This document shows positions 63,722 to 64,000 of a DNA stretch of 64,000 nucleotides, piece by piece. Made by a program: the position numbers and the translations under genes. The stretch lies in assembly GCA_963698735.1 (NCBI GenBank), contig CAVOSA010000019.1, positions 310,001 through 374,000 of the forward strand. Direction: 5' to 3'. Below the pieces are notes generated by a model that worked only from the letters and a program-made list of their open reading frames with translations, did no database searches and was not told the origin of the DNA. Source of the stretch: RPQJ01 sp963698735 (GTDB lineage Bacteria; Pseudomonadota; Gammaproteobacteria; Steroidobacterales; Steroidobacteraceae). Every line of letters starts with the position of its first letter. Position 1 is the stretch's first letter.

Positions 63722-64000
63722 TTGACCGATACGAGCGCGAAACCGCCCCAGACCCCGGTCATGACCCAGTACCTGCGCATCAAGGCGCAGTACCCGGACG
63801 TGCTCCTGTTCTACCGGATGGGGGACTTCTACGAGCTGTTCTTCGAGGATGCGCGCAAGGCCTCGCGCCTGCTCGACATCACCTTGACGGCACGCGGCAC
63901 GTCCGGCGGCGAGCCGATTCCGATGGCGGGCGTACCGGTTCAGACCCTCGACAACTACCTTGCCCGTGCGGTGCGCAAGGGCGAGTCGGTCGCCATCTGC
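63722..64000 (+). CDS. mutS: DNA mismatch repair protein MutS, N-terminal start (partial)
   Basis: The first 93 residues are inside the window. VMTQYLRIKAQYPDVLLFYRMGDFYELFFEDA includes the mismatch-contacting Phe of the F-x-E motif region (GDFYELF), and SGGEPIPMAGVPVQTLDNYLARAVRKGESVAIC follows. The preferred start is TTG 63722, with GAGG 7 bases upstream, giving MTDTSAKPPQTPV before the conserved part. ATG 63761 is an alternative that would lose only the linker. The rest lies beyond the window. Confidence 0.95.
   Translation, partial: MTDTSAKPPQTPVMTQYLRIKAQYPDVLLFYRMGDFYELFFEDARKASRLLDITLTARGTSGGEPIPMAGVPVQTLDNYLARAVRKGESVAIC

Overview
The window is a high-GC chromosomal segment of a gammaproteobacterium. 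The right end carries mutS, cinA/pncC, thpR, recA, recX, alaS, csrA, tRNA-Ser and tRNA-Arg, a gene order conserved in Gammaproteobacteria. The metabolic content elsewhere (wax ester synthase, Baeyer-Villiger monooxygenase, IorAB-type molybdoenzyme, paired secreted amidohydrolases) suggests an environmental lineage near the Steroidobacterales, Nevskiales or Xanthomonadales. That placement is inference. I see no insertion sequence, prophage, integrase or CRISPR array, and genes are densely packed on both strands.

Region by region. 0-5.8 kb: two Cys/Met PLP enzymes, a membrane protein, an S41 protease lipoprotein and an RNA methyltransferase. 5.8-13.5 kb: a PLP dehydratase, a DUF1295 membrane protein, a transporter-fused hybrid histidine kinase with a LuxR-type regulator (CrbS/CrbR-like), and a divergent DcaP-like porin. 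13.5-21.3 kb: Baeyer-Villiger monooxygenase, MATE pump, TrhA/hemolysin III, HemG-like flavoprotein, DUF937, an atypical SDR, a WS/DGAT acyltransferase and a DUF985 cupin. 21.3-28.5 kb: pyruvate phosphate dikinase, an AtoE transporter, and two overlapping amidohydrolases of which the second has lost its metal ligands. 28.5-37 kb: small membrane and secreted proteins, an ABC/FtsX/HlyD export operon, choline sulfatase, and an fhs gene broken by one frameshift. 37-43.5 kb: mocA-xdhC divergent from a periplasmic IorAB-type dehydrogenase, diheme cytochrome and YciI operon. 43.6-55.6 kb: an accessory-looking stretch of envelope and stress genes: OmpA, VTT protein, hydrolase, a decayed Crp/Fnr gene, sorbosone dehydrogenase, M15-like protein, VIT1, triheme cytochrome, two CsbD proteins, a caleosin-like protein coupled to a CBS-domain protein, and a collagen-like lipoprotein. 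55.7-64 kb: tRNAs, csrA, alaS, recX, recA, thpR, pncC, three small envelope genes and the start of mutS.

The genes suggest a respiratory organism using organic acids: a CrbSR-type switch, AtoE, and PpdK for making PEP from pyruvate. It probably stores neutral lipid through WS/DGAT. The most unusual item is the bacterial caleosin homologue, because caleosins coat lipid droplets in plants and fungi. Three reading frames in the 35-55 kb part look broken (fhs, the Crp/Fnr gene, and possibly the collagen-like lipoprotein). This is either recent decay or sequence error.
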